Part shown: piece after piece, positions 49,401-59,444 of the stretch | Layout of the letters: every line of letters starts with the position of its first letter | How positions within the stretch are numbered: position 1 is the first letter of the stretch | DNA from: Lepiota brunneoincarnata | Taxonomy: Eukaryota > Basidiomycota > Agaricomycetes > Agaricales > Agaricaceae | Assembly: GCA_023014365.1 (NCBI GenBank) | Contig: JAEBUN010000019.1 | Coordinates: 124,001 to 188,000 of the forward strand | Length of the DNA: 64,000 nt | Reading direction: 5' to 3' | Position numbers and translations under genes: made by a program | Notes under the pieces: model-generated | What the model was told of the DNA's origin: nothing | What the model saw: the letters and a program-made list of their open reading frames with translations, nothing else | The model's database searches: none

Positions 49401-50237
49401 GATCTCGTGATCAAACGTTCTTGATGGTGGGAATCATTCGGAGGCTTTCTTGTTGAATATTTTAGCCCATTGGGCGAATCTCCGAGGGATCTCGGGTGGT
49501 TCTTTGTTTGATTCTGGTTGTTTTCCTTTTTGGTTTGCCAATTTTGTCAGGTTGTGTTGCTCATTGTGGAGTGTTGTAGCGTGTGTTGCTTTGGTGTTTA
49601 CTTCTAATGGGGTTAGAAGCATCGGGTTCATTTCTCTTTCCAAAGAGAAGGTGTCAAGGTCAACGTTTGATAGGTTGACGTATTCTTCGGGATTTTCCTC
49701 GGGTTGGGAGGTCTTTCCAGCCATTATGTCCATGGCGATGGAGTTGAGTTTGACAGGTCGTTGTAGGGTTCTGAGGAGTTTGGAAAAGTCCTGGTGATCG
49801 ATTTGTGGCTTCCAAGAAAACATCTTGGTCTTCCAGTTGATGTCAGGATTGTACTGTTCCAACCAGGAAAATCCGATGATGAGGTCTTTCTCACCAGTGT
49901 TTGTGACGTACACTTCTAGCGTGCAATCTCTTCCATCGATGATGGTTTTGATTTTGATGTATTCATGGATCTTGCCATGTTGATTATCAGTTCCATCAAC
50001 GTTACTGAGTGGAATCGGTTGGTCCAGCCGTTTGGTTTGATAACCATGTTGTTCAACAACTTTGTGGGAGATGAAGTTCCCTTGGGCTCCTGAGTCTATC
50101 AGGGCGGTGATGGCCATGGGTTTTGATGTCCGTTCACTCCAAATCTCGATGGGTAAGAAAAGGGATTGTTTATTTGGGGATAGTTGTAATTGTACAGAGT
50201 TTATCGAGAAAGTGTCCTTCTGGGAGTGATAGTACAA
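46447..50237 (-). pseudogene. Chromovirus pol: protease, RT, RNase H, integrase, chromodomain
   Basis: The aspartic protease motif LIDSGAQGNFIS lies near 50100. The RT region at 49330-48690 includes KMDPAKLKGIEDWPVP near its end. The catalytic box reads YMDGILIYG instead of YxDD (about 48920). RNase H follows (DASKFASGAVLYQ, then YDRELLAIIRALKEW, then HIRTDHQNLTYWL). The integrase has an HHCC module (HDHPTHGHPGEQE, then GCPECQQH), a DDE core (VVDHGLTKG, then DQDPRFA, then STEQYNQEIE) and a GPF module (RLGPFLISEVL). A chromodomain (YEIEAILNHR, then LQYYIKWKGYSHMENEWI) closes the ORF near 46550. A TGA at about 49229 within the RT and further breaks between 48690 and 47831 make it a pseudogene. 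The integrase-chromodomain part (47831-46671 and the overlapping 46935-46447) is nearly intact. Confidence 0.9.
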
Positions 50238-50289
50238 AATGTCCTTCTGAGTTCTGGAACATGCAGGGGCACATTGGTCAACAGCGTTC

Positions 50290-52090
50290 CTTTTTAAAAA
50301 TCCTGGAATGGATGCATCTCTGGGTCTTCGGCTAGCGCAGAGTGGAGTTCCTGTTGGAGTTCTGGGTTGAGGTCATCGACCATTTGGTGCATCTGGGATG
50401 CTACTTCTGCGACAGCAAGGGAGTACTTGCATTGTGGTGATTGTTGGGCGTTCCAGTTAGGAAATCCGGGACGAGTGTTTTGTTGTCCAAGAAAAGGATG
50501 GTTGGGGTTTCTCACAGGGTGAGGAGGGTTGGTGTACATTCCTGGGAAGCGTCTAGCTGGCGGTGGTTGAGGGCATTTGCTGACCCAATGATCTTTGGCT
50601 CCACATCAGAAGCATTCTTGGTTCTGATACGATTTCATTTGTTGTCCAGTGACAACGGCATCTAACTCCAATGGTTCTTGTATGGAGTCTTCTTTGGCAT
50701 ATTCCAGTTGTGGAATTTCGGGATAAGGATCTTCAAATCCTTCTTCCATTGTGACATGGTCTATTTCCATGGTGTGTGGGTCTTGTGGGGTGAAACGTGG
50801 AGCATTACTCCTTTGATAGAATTGTGCGTAAGGCACATTGTTGTTTGGATGGTTTGGTCCACGGTTGGGTTGATACTGGTTTCTTTGGGGAAACGTGTTT
50901 TTAGGGGTGCCATAGAGGGCATTGATTTGGCGGAAGTTGTCATCAAGTTTGTTGGCTCAGGGTGTACCAAGCAGTGATAGTTGTTGGGGGGTTTTCCGAT
51001 TTGTCAATCTTCATGGCAATACGGTGGTTGATTGCCTTGCGGTATAGATCGATCAAGGTGCGATCTTCATTTAGTCCAGATTGACGGACAAGTTCCTTGA
51101 ACTGGGCGTTGAACTCGGTCATTGGTTTGCCTGCCTGGTGCAGGGTTTGAAGTCTGGTGTAGTGTGTATGCATGTTCGTCTGCCAGGGTGAAATCGGCTC
51201 TGAGTCGGGCAGTAAAGTTGTCCCATGACTCCATTGCTATGGGTTGTCCTTGTTGTGTTTGGGCGTTTCTCTCATGGAGGTATTGTCTGGCCCAGGCTCG
51301 GGCATCTCCTGATTGCATTGTCAAAAGGACAAATAAGGTCCTAGCAAGGTCGGTGTTGTAAGTGGTCACATTAGCGAGCACGTAAACTTCGCATTGGAAG
51401 ATCCAATCTTCGAATAATCTTCTAGTTCCATCAAAGGCAATGGGTTTGAGGAGTCCTAACTCCTTTGGGGTAGGTGTGGCAGCCATTATTTGTAATTGTC
51501 CAGGTGGCAGTGGCGGTGGTGGTGATGGTGGTTGTGTTGGTCATAGGGGGGGAGCTGGTAGGGCTAAGGGTACAGTTGGCGCGGGTAGTGCAGGTGGTTG
51601 TGGATCGGGATCCGATTGGTTGTCGTCTGTTATATAGACGTTGGAGTCGTTATCTGCTAGGGGAGTTTTTCCCTGATCTACTGTGTATTCGTGGCGTGTG
51701 AGTAAGTTTTCTTCCGATTTGGAAAGTTACCTTGGTTGCTTAAGGGCGTACTTGAGTCTTTGAAGTTCATAGTCATTTAATGGGTCTACTTTGGCACGGT
51801 ATTCTTCGGCTTGTTTGCGTCTTCTTTCTTCTTCTTTGTAGTGTTCTTTTAGTTCTCTTTCGTGTTGTATTCTTTGTCGTTCTGCTAGTTTGTCAGCAAA
51901 ACTTGTTCTTGTATGTGTTGATGTGCTTGGCGAGTCAAATGGGGATGGAGGATAGAATGGGGATGGTGTCTGAGTGGGGATAGGATTTCTTCTGGGATCC
52001 AGGTTTTGGGTTCCTGATCCTGAGATTCTACTTCTCGATTTGGGAGGGGGTGATGGAGTTTCTCAGGCTGAGAACTTCTTTGGAGACGTG
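50290..52090 (-). pseudogene. Chromovirus gag-like region
   Basis: The N-terminal part at about 51980-51720 is a charged coiled coil (KLAERQRIQHERELKEHYKE, then YELQRLKYALKQP). A Pro-rich linker and the capsid-like core follow from 51486 (FDGTRRLFEDWIFQCEVYV, then SWDNFTARLRADF). A zinc knuckle lies near 50605: the expected C-x2-C-x4-H-x4-C reads C-F-stop-C-G-A-K-D-H-W-V-S-K-C, with TGA in the place of a codon that was probably CGA. Frames change several times between the parts. The role inferred from the family is forming the virus-like particle. Confidence 0.8.
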
Positions 52091-52416
52091 GTGGCAGATG
52101 TCTAGCGATCGATTATTGCTAGAAGGATGAAAAATTGTGTTGCAATGATGGATATCCCTGAATATAGGTTTCACGATCTGACAACACAGCAGTGACAAGG
52201 GCACATGATACGTTTGAGTTCTAGGGTGATGATTGGTAGGCGATGAGGGTGGTGGTAGAAGTGAAAACGAAAATGAGTAGGTAAGCCAGGTCTTCTGGTG
52301 GGGAGAGGGAGGGTAGCGTGGCTCACAGGGCGGTTTTCTTTCGCACATTTTTGTAGACCTCGATGTTTCGTATGCGGTAGAGCACAGAGTGAGGCAAGCA
52401 GATAAGCAAGTATCTT

Positions 52417-53302
52417 TGTTCCCAGGTATGGGTTGCTCTTGATAGCAGGCGTATGGCAGGATGTCTATAAGACTTGTCCTGTCCTACAGCGTGATGAGAT
52501 ACGAGCACTATGTCCAGCCGTTTAGGCAATAGTATAGGAGCAAGAACTGTATAAACAAATAGGAACAAGTATTGTGTAGAGCGGTGCGGTCGGGACGAGC
52601 GGAGCTGTATAGTAACGTGGGACAAGGCGAGTCAGTAGTAACTCGGCCGAGGCGGAGTCGCGGCAGTGGGTTGGACTTGGGCCTCAGCTTCTGGCTGTGC
52701 CCTCCTAGTCCTAGTCCGTATTCGTTCGGAGCTGAAGCGGTCGAGCAGATAGGGAGGATAGAACAGGAGTGGTCCGTGCTCGTTTGATATCGGACTGGGA
52801 GTCAGCCAGTACCTACTATATACAACTCTGGCCTTACGAACTATGACTCCTACTAGTCGGAGTGAGCGAGACATTGGTACAAACGTTCAAAGAATGACGT
52901 AGCATGAGACTGGTAAGTTCTGACCGAGAATGGAGACTGGGAAATAGAGACAGCGAGGGTCAGGTGACCACGGCCGTTGGAGGTGTCGCGTGAGGGCATG
53001 GGTTTGGTCGGAGTGAGGCGAGTCGGAGGCAAGGTGTTGTGTGAACACACGTGATCGAGAGCGAAGTTTAGTGATTATACTTATAGTTGGCATGATTGAC
53101 AATTGTACTGTATCCTTATATACTTCTAAGTGTAGCTATACTCCTACTGTAATAGTCCGGACCAAGGTAACTATGAGTCAGAGATAAGGGACATGAGACA
53201 TGTGGTAAGAATCGTCCTTCTGATGTACACTACTGATAGTTTCATAGTGACATGGGAAATGTAGTTAAAAATAACTGTCCTTCTGATGGAATTCTGATAA
53301 CA
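52417..53302 (-). repeat. Chromovirus LTR, right (5' LTR), interrupted
   Basis: Bases 53102-53302 match the left LTR almost perfectly. Bases 52417-52574 match it only with many one- to three-base deletions. Between them lies a 527-bp insert. The LTR ends TAACA at 53302 and is followed by the CATAT duplication. Confidence 0.88.
52575..53101. mobile_element. Nested insert, probable solo LTR
   Basis: A 527-bp sequence with TGTAGAGC...ATTGACA ends splits the 5' LTR. It is flanked by ATTG on both sides (52571-52574 and 53102-53105), consistent with a short target duplication. It is clearly richer in CpG than its surroundings, which suggests it is the youngest insertion here. No second copy exists in the window, so the LTR identity is inferred from its TG/CA ends. 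Confidence 0.6.
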
Positions 53303-53307
53303 CATAT

Positions 53308-53930
53308 GGCAGAGGGATTCATTGGTGGCTTGCCACAGTCCATAGTATGGATGGTGTCCTTCAATTAGCAGATGAGTTCTCCGATTGCTCATTCAATCAT
53401 GATATTGATGAGGCATTTGCTAAGGTTGAAATGAATAGTTAGACATTTGTCTAACCCACTTTCTGTTTCTTGCATGGCAATGTCTCCTGTACTTCTGAAT
53501 GTTGGGTATTGTGGTCTGCACCCCTTTCCCTCTGGCTGCTTGCAAAACTTGATGATAGGCCCACTGCATACATTAACAATCTAAACTCCATACCAGCTAG
53601 AAATGCCTGATTGGACTGTGAAGGGCCTTACAAGGCAAAATGGCCCTGATAAGGTCACCCAGTAGGATGGACATGGTATAGCAATGTCCACACCAATGAT
53701 AACTGAGCTCCTGGCATAAAAAAGACTCACACCCAGAAGGGCATGGGATACTTGGTCCTCCCAGAATCATCCATTCTTGGGAGATGAATCTTCTTGACAT
53801 TCAGCTCTACATGGTGGTCAGCTTTATCCAGTCCACAAAAAACTTGGCCATACTCACCATACCCATCACCAACAATCACAGAATGAGTGACAGTTGGTGC
53901 TTCATATTCTCTTGTGATGTTTTGCAAGTA
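53308..53930. other. CpG-poor decayed DNA, left flank of the Tc1 element
   Basis: The minus strand has an open run near 53960-53727 (QNITREYEAPTVTHSVIVGD, then GYGEYGQVFCGLDKADHH) that the Tc1 element at 53931 interrupts. The continuation may lie at 55835-55563 (RFYVLGYDGPGVLWQKVIQT). The family is unknown and there are stops downstream. Confidence 0.4.
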
Positions 53931-55530
53931 CAGTGGCATCCAAAAGTATTGCACCGTCACATGACCAACGGATCAACTCTCTCTCGTTCTTCAAGATCAT
54001 TGTTGTTTCATCCATAAATTATATTGACAGAGAGCTAAGCATGTAGGGAATCGATATATAGTAGTAGAGAGACATAATATACAGAATTTAAATCAAAAAA
54101 TGAGGAGGAGTGTGAAAAGGATGGTGCAATACTTTTGGACATCACCTATTAAGAGATAAGATTAGAGCATTGTGGGATGAAAACAAAACCATTCACCTCG
54201 AAACAAGTTAGTACTTGGTGTTTCCACCCCAGGCCTTAATTACTGCCTCAACACGATGAGGCATACTCTCAAAAAGGGTGTCCAAATTTTCTTGAGATAT
54301 ATTACCCCATTCCTCCTGAAGAGCAGCCCACATCTCATCCCGGTTGCAAGGAAGAGGGTCACGGGCATGCACAAGACGATCCAATTGGTCCCATGCATGC
54401 TCTATAATGTTCATATCAGGGCTTGAGGGTGGCCAGTCCAAGCAGCGAATTTTTTTCTTCTTGAAAAATTCCTCGGCAACTTTACTCCTGTGTTTCAGAT
54501 CGTTATCCTGCTGGAAAATCAGTGCGCTTCGACCTGTGGATCTCAGATTAAGATCCTTGAGAGTCCCTAGATAAGACTTTTCAAGGATCTTGACATAATC
54601 CGGACCACACATGATGCCGGATATCTGATGTAACCTCCCTACCCCCCGACTAGTGATGCACCCCCAAACCATAATATTCCCCCCCCATGTTTGATGTTCT
54701 TCTTGGTAAATTGAGGGTCTAGGGCCTGTCCAGGCTTCATCCAAGCATATTGACAGCCATCTGACTTGAAAAGGAGGAATTTAGATTCATCGGAAAAAAT
54801 TACCTCCTTCCAGTCATCAACTGTCCAATCAGAATGCTGGCGTGCCCACGCAAGTCGCTTCTTCTGATTGATTGGAGAAATGTAGGGATGGGGCCTCCTG
54901 ACTCAGCATATCAATCCTTTCTCCTTTAGGGAGCATGCTACTGTTTGGCGTGACACACCCGGGAAGGTGGTTTTAGCCAATTCAGTTGCATTGGATACCT
55001 CTGTTCGGGCAAGAAGCTGGGCCCCAACTCACACTTGGCACTCATCCAGCTTTCGAGGGTGACCGGATTTGGGCCTGACATAATATGGATCTTCAGTTTT
55101 GGAGAATCTGTCGAGTACACGGCTGACAGTAGAGTGATGGATACTGATCCTTGACCCAATCTGTCTATGGGTCATCCCAGAAGACTGGAGTTCAACAATG
55201 CAAGCGACTTTAGATGGGGAAGTATAGACCATGGTGTAATGAGGCTGAATGATGCAAAAAACTTGAGGTTTGTTCACTCTGGCTTCACCTATATAGCTTC
55301 AGGGGTGATTGAACTTAGATGTCCAAAAGAAATGCACCATAGGTGTGGCACTAAAACATGAATTTTATTCCTAGAATACATTATACAGCAAAGTTTCATT
55401 GCCATGATGATTCCTTGTGTCCTGGAGCACGAAACAGCATACTTTGTTTCACCTCAAGTGTTACATGAAATAGATAAGCAAGATCAAGAGATCAGGTCAC
55501 ATGATGGTGCAATACTTTTGGACGCCACTG
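53931..55530 (-). mobile_element. Tc1/mariner transposon with TA duplication
   Basis: The element of 1,600 bp starts CAGTGGCATCCAAAAGTATT and its other end reads CAGTGGCGTCCAAAAGTATT on the opposite strand. Both ends are flanked by TA (53929-53930, 55531-55532). An inverted second copy of the motif lies inside each end (54121-54143 and 55318-55340), with its inner edge exactly 213 bp from each terminus. Between these lies a broken Tc1-type transposase. Confidence 0.93.
54208..55277 (-). pseudogene. Tc1-type DDE transposase, inactivated
   Basis: The N-terminal helix-turn-helix is clear (VACIVELQSSGMTHRQIGSR, then HHSTVSRVLDRFSKTEDPYY, then RPKSGHPRKLDE). The catalytic part has DESKFLLFKSDG (first Asp), then IFQQDNDLKHRS (second Asp), then WPPSSPDMNIIEHAWD (Glu), with 34-residue D-E spacing by eye. 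In-frame stops lie at 55029-55031 (TGA, just after LDECQV) and near 54908. The frame shifts at a C7-8 run (about 54688-54696), where KHGG continues as GGNIMVWG only in another frame. Restored length would be close to the usual 340 residues. It cannot move itself. Confidence 0.9.
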
Positions 55531-55532
55531 TA

Positions 55533-56302
55533 GTTGAAGTCTGCAAACAATGTTCAGCAGGTTTAAAAACACTGAGTTATGGAGACCTCACTGGAATTGT
55601 TGGTCTGGATCACTTTCTGCCATAGTACACCTGGCCCATCATAACCCAACACATAGAATCTTGCTTGTGGAGAAAAGTCAGCAGCATGAAGGATTAGCTG
55701 CCTCAAAGTATCTACATGCAAATTGATCAATACTTTGTAGTTATTGATGTGCACAGACTCACATGAGGCCTTTCTTTTTGTCAACAGCTTTATTACCCCC
55801 TGTTCACCTCCCATTTGCCAGAGGTGAGGAAGCATGGTGTATCAGAATTAGCCAAACTGAATAATGCAATATGATTATAACCCTTGGTAGTGGGGACAAT
55901 ATCAAGATTGTTGAAATCTTCTCAAGAGGGTGTGATATGACAACGAAGTGTATTCACAAGAGGGAGACAATGACAGGGTGAGGAGTAAATGGACAAGTTA
56001 CCAGCTAATATGCTACGTGTGTATATCCCTTCTACAACGTGGCCATCACAAGGCGATCAGGTGACCTCCACATCAGCATTCCGTCAGTTTGCCGGAATCC
56101 TCAATTCCAACAAAGATCTGGGTTTGAACCTCCTGTTATGATCCATGCTCCTTCTGTATCCAAGGATAACTGGAGACAGCCTTCAATCACTCTACAAGGT
56201 GTCCGAGACAGTTGGCCTTGCAGAGCTTAGTGGATCGCACTCAATGAGATAACGAGGGAACACACCAAGTTAAGGCAGAGAGGGTTAACAACCACTGTTA
56301 AC
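55533..56302. other. CpG-poor decayed DNA
   Basis: A 90-codon minus-strand open frame lies at 55563-55835 (see the left flank of the Tc1 element). Nothing else is recognised. Confidence 0.4.
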
Positions 56303-56870
56303 AAGATTAAAGCTTGAGGCTTTAATCTCTACTTGTACAGGCCTTATATACCTATGAGATACTATATACTTATTATAGGTTATTGGGCTGTTCTACTTGT
56401 CCTGTGCAGTCTTGACCATGATGCGCATCCTAGCTGATGGCATCCTACTGTTATTTATATATTACAATGAGTCAGTGTCCTTGTTCTCCATTCCACTGTT
56501 GTGTGATGTTCCATCGCTTTCCTCTGACTCATAATCCTCTTCTCCCAATTCTATCTCCATGGATTCTCTTCCATTCTCACTCTCCATTCTCTTGGTGCTT
56601 CCATCTGTATCAGAGGTTGGATCAGTTGATCCGTGGCTATCTTCTTCATCCTTGGGGTATTCCAGAATATCCTCCAGAGTTATCTCCATTCCTGCTTCTC
56701 TTGCCAGATCCTGCATGGTGTTGTAGTATTCCCCTTCTTTGTCTTCATATTCCTACACTTGCAACTGGTCTGTAGTTTCCTGTATCCATCTTGTAAAGTT
56801 GAATAGTTGCTCTTGTTCCTCTCAGTCTGGACTGTTCATAACACCTCCTGTGGTCAGCTCTGTTGGAAGG
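56303..56870 (-). mobile_element. Fragment of a related chromovirus with the acidic ORF
   Basis: Read on the minus strand, this fragment matches 44853-45382 of the chromovirus read on the plus strand: the acidic ORF, its 3' flank, TATATAAGG and the AAGCTTTAA hairpin. Homology begins abruptly at 56303 after TGTTAAC. In the ORF, helix EAGMEITLEDILEYP and tail GEEDYESEESDGTSH are kept. Two stops (TAG/TGA) interrupt the N-terminal third, and many codons with CG in the other copy read TG or CA here. It is an older, decayed copy. Confidence 0.8.
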
Positions 56871-57502
56871 GGGTATATATTCTAGGACTAGATTTCAAAT
56901 TTAAATAAGCTCATCCTGGGGAAATTAGATGAAGTAACTGTAACTCACATTGTCAATCCAACTGTCATCACCCTCTTCCCCACCCTTCCCAAATTGTTGG
57001 ACCACATGCCCATATATCCTGGAATGAGTGTCAGTAGCATTTAGATCAAACAAGATAACATGTCTGTCATCCACATTTCAATTGAGTTCTTTCACAAGCA
57101 GACTTGCTTCCCCTACCTATACAACCCTGAGAATAATGCTAGGATCCACTGGCTTCTGATGCTCTCAGTCTAAAGTAAGAGTTGTGTGTTCCAGTGGTAG
57201 GTCTGAAGTTGATGATGCCATCCTGGCAGCTTCAAGGTAATGGCCAAAGTCAAAAACATGCAGGAAAAAAGGGGATTGTTGTAGCCTGGTTTGGGGTATT
57301 TCATGATGACCTCATTGGTATATGGAATGATGGTATCTGAATCTTTGGTTGGGCAAACCTTTCTATAGTTGGTCGATCAACCACTCATTAGGAGGGATCA
57401 TGGTGCAGGGGATATGTGACTATTGTTGGAAAAGGTCAAAGTGGCTGGTAGCTGGTAATTCATAGGGAAAATGAGTACCAAAGCATTGTGATGGGAGAGG
57501 CA
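56871..57502. other. CpG-poor DNA, nothing recognised
   Basis: No coding frame, repeat boundary or RNA gene is visible. TG and CA are frequent and CG rare, as in the flanking relics. Confidence 0.4.
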
Positions 57503-57507
57503 GGAGT

Positions 57508-57839
57508 TGTTAGGGGAAGATAAGGCACTGGAACCAAGTTGATATTCAGGTGGTGATTACAATTGCCACCCACACTATATATATACACATAGTGGTCTGC
57601 GCACAGACCAGGTAACCAAACATGATGTAAGCTACCAGTAATAACATGCACAAACAATAAACAAACAACTTATTAGTAATAAAGCTGCTCGGGGTTGGGC
57701 TTGGGGATGAGGGTGGCTGAAGGCTGAGACTGGGCTCGGGCATTGGGCATCAGCTAGGGAGGCCAAGCCCAGATGTCCAACCACAGGTCCCTAGACGTAC
57801 CTTGCATAAGGGGGGGCATACACTGCCAGTCCCCTTACA
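57508..57839 (-). repeat. LTR of the KH element, 3' copy
   Basis: This 332-bp repeat contains TATATATA and, read on the plus strand, ends CCAGTCCCCTTACA. It differs from the other LTR at roughly 25 positions, nearly all transitions. Confidence 0.9.
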
Positions 57840-58037
57840 CCAGCCCCCTCTTAAGAGTCAACAACCCAGTGACTTGGTCCCTTCATCCTATGTAGCACGA
57901 GCCCAGTGGCCATCCATGAGCCAAATGATAAGCCTGTCCACCAGAAGGGAATGGGCAAAATTGAGGTAGTTGGGGTAGGCGTCAGGCATAAGTCCCCAGC
58001 CCCAGGTCAAGAGGACACTGTTGACCTCCATCGGGGT

Positions 58038-59000
58038 CTAGGTGGGGGTAGGTGTGGTGCTTCCCATCTGGACTGATGGGACTTTGGGAGTAGACATGCT
58101 GGAGGGGGTAGAGATGGGCATGGGCAAGCTGTATGATGGTTGCCAAGAAACCGCAGGTGAACAGGTAGGGGTGGGAGTAGATGCAGCCATATGCATAGTA
58201 GTCGATAGAACACTGGCTGGGGTAGGGATGTGAGGGGGAGTGGGTGCAACAGAGGAGGCCTGCAAGGAGGACTGCATGCCTGGGTGCACCCAGTCGGGGA
58301 CTGGGGTAGCAGAGCTGGGGGCAGCAGGGTCCACATGGGCTGGAGCAGAGGCCTGGGCCGCTCTAGAGGCCGCTGGGGTGGGGCTGGAAGCTGCTGTTGT
58401 CTTTTCCTTCTTCATCTTGGGAAGGTGGATGCACTTGCATGCAATCTGCTTACCTAACACCACAAGGGCATCACCAAGTTGCTGCTTGGTCCCCCTGATA
58501 GAGACGTAACACTCATTGGCACCATCCGTGGCCACTGAATAGACCTGGAGGTGAGTGCTGCTGATGTCAGCAACCTGTTTAAGGCTGTGGCTGCTGCAAC
58601 CAATCAATTGACCACTCAAGCCATTGACAATGACAAGAGTAGTCTGGTAGCAATTGGCCTGGTTGTCCCACGGGTAGTGAGCCGAGAGTGGGAGGGTAGT
58701 AGATGTGCCTTTTACCATGGGGTGAGTGGGGCCCGGGTGGTTGGGAGTGCATGGGGCACCTGCAGAAGCCTGTGAGTGACCCTTTCAGGTAGTGGCCCCT
58801 TGGATGACAGCTGGAGAAGGGCTAGCAGCAGCTGTTGAGGTATGATCCTCGAGGGTGCACAGGTGGGACAAAAGCAAACTGATCAAGTGATTAAGCTTGC
58901 TGATCTGGGCCAATAAGGCCTGAGTGTCCTCACCTGAATGTGAGGGTTCCTGCTGAGGCAGGGGCTGTGGATCAGTAGGGCAGGCACAGTTGCTTTCTGC
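58038..59000 (-). pseudogene. KH-like, Gag-like protein of the short LTR element
   Basis: An open frame begins upstream of 58900 with a leucine-rich coiled coil (ALLAQISKLNHLISLLLSHL). It is interrupted by a single in-frame TGA at 58785-58787 and continues from MVKGTSTTLPLSAHYPW (58718) to the stop at 58038. Residues about 25-95 of the latter part fit a type I KH fold: LVIVNGLSGQLIG, then SLKQVADIS, then YVSIRGTKQQLGDALVVLGK. The GXXG loop is degraded in this copy (IGCSSH). A basic patch (KMKKEK) and about 110 residues of Ala/Pro/Ser-rich tail follow. KH domains bind single-stranded RNA, so a Gag-like RNA-packaging role is a reasonable inference. The TGA would be CGA before a CpG transition. 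Confidence 0.65.
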
Positions 59001-59105
59001 TTGCCTGAGGACTTTCAGTGGGGTATACTGGCAATAAGGCTGTGGACAGGGTAGGTGGGGTGCAGAGAGCTAGAGTGGCAAGTCCATGTAGAGACCTGAA
59101 TATTC

Positions 59106-59439
59106 TGTTAGGGGAAGATAAGGCACCAGAACCAAGTTGATATTTAGGTGGCAATTACAATCACCACCTACACTATATATATACACATAGTGGTCTGCAC
59201 ACAGACCTGGGTAACCAAACATGATGTAAGCTACCAGTAATAACATACACAAACAATAAACAAACAACTTATTAGTAATAAAGCTGCTCGGGGTTGGGCT
59301 TGGGGATGGGGGTGGCTGAAGGCTAAGACCAGGCTTGGGCATTGGGCATTGGCTAGGGAGGACCAAGCCCAGATGTCCAACCACAGGTCCCTAGATGTAC
59401 CTTGCGTAAGGGGGGGTGTACACCACCAGTCCCCTTACA
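59106..59439 (-). repeat. LTR of the KH element, 5' copy
   Basis: This 334-bp repeat has the same ends as the copy at 57508-57839. On the minus strand a TATATATA box lies in its middle and would drive transcription toward the KH ORF. Confidence 0.9.
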
Positions 59440-59444
59440 GGAGT

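Larger units (their letters stand above)
44158..53302 (-). mobile_element. Full-length Ty3/gypsy chromovirus, degenerate
   Basis: Terminal repeats (TG...CA ends) and a 5-bp duplication (CATAT) bound about 9.1 kb. On the minus strand the order is LTR, gag-like ORF with zinc knuckle, protease, reverse transcriptase, RNase H, integrase, chromodomain, extra ORF, LTR. This is the order of Ty3-type chromoviruses (Metaviridae). The frames contain several nonsense codons and shifts, and the RT catalytic motif is changed, so this copy is non-autonomous. I found no standard tRNA primer site (TGG...) after the 5' LTR. The plus strand carries a separate acidic ORF at 44853-45221. The right LTR contains a further insert of 527 bp. 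Confidence 0.92.
57508..59439 (-). mobile_element. Short LTR retroelement encoding a KH-like protein
   Basis: Two direct repeats (57508-57839 and 59106-59439) with TG...CA ends enclose 1,266 bp. GGAGT flanks both sides (57503-57507 and 59440-59444), so this is one complete insertion. On the minus strand a purine-rich tract (AAGAGGGGGCTGG) sits right before the downstream LTR, as expected for a plus-strand primer. That fixes the orientation and agrees with the coding strand. There is no pol. It resembles TRIM/SMART-type non-autonomous elements but, unlike most of them, carries its own long ORF. No clear tRNA primer site was found. Confidence 0.9.

Noticed and set aside
52380..52416. Primer binding site of the chromovirus
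   Set aside because: The sequence after the 5' LTR has no TGG tRNA complement, and I could not find the LTR complement needed for Tf1-like self-priming; the adjacent LTR half is also suspect.
44158..53302. Possibility that the element is oriented on the plus strand
   Set aside because: Gag, pol and chromodomain are all read on the minus strand; only the acidic ORF is on plus.
54344..54574. Plus-strand ORF opposite the transposase
   Set aside because: It is a shadow of the Tc1 transposase coding strand.
56090..56145. GGGTTTGAACCTCC as a tRNA B box
   Set aside because: No A box, anticodon arm or acceptor stem fits around it.
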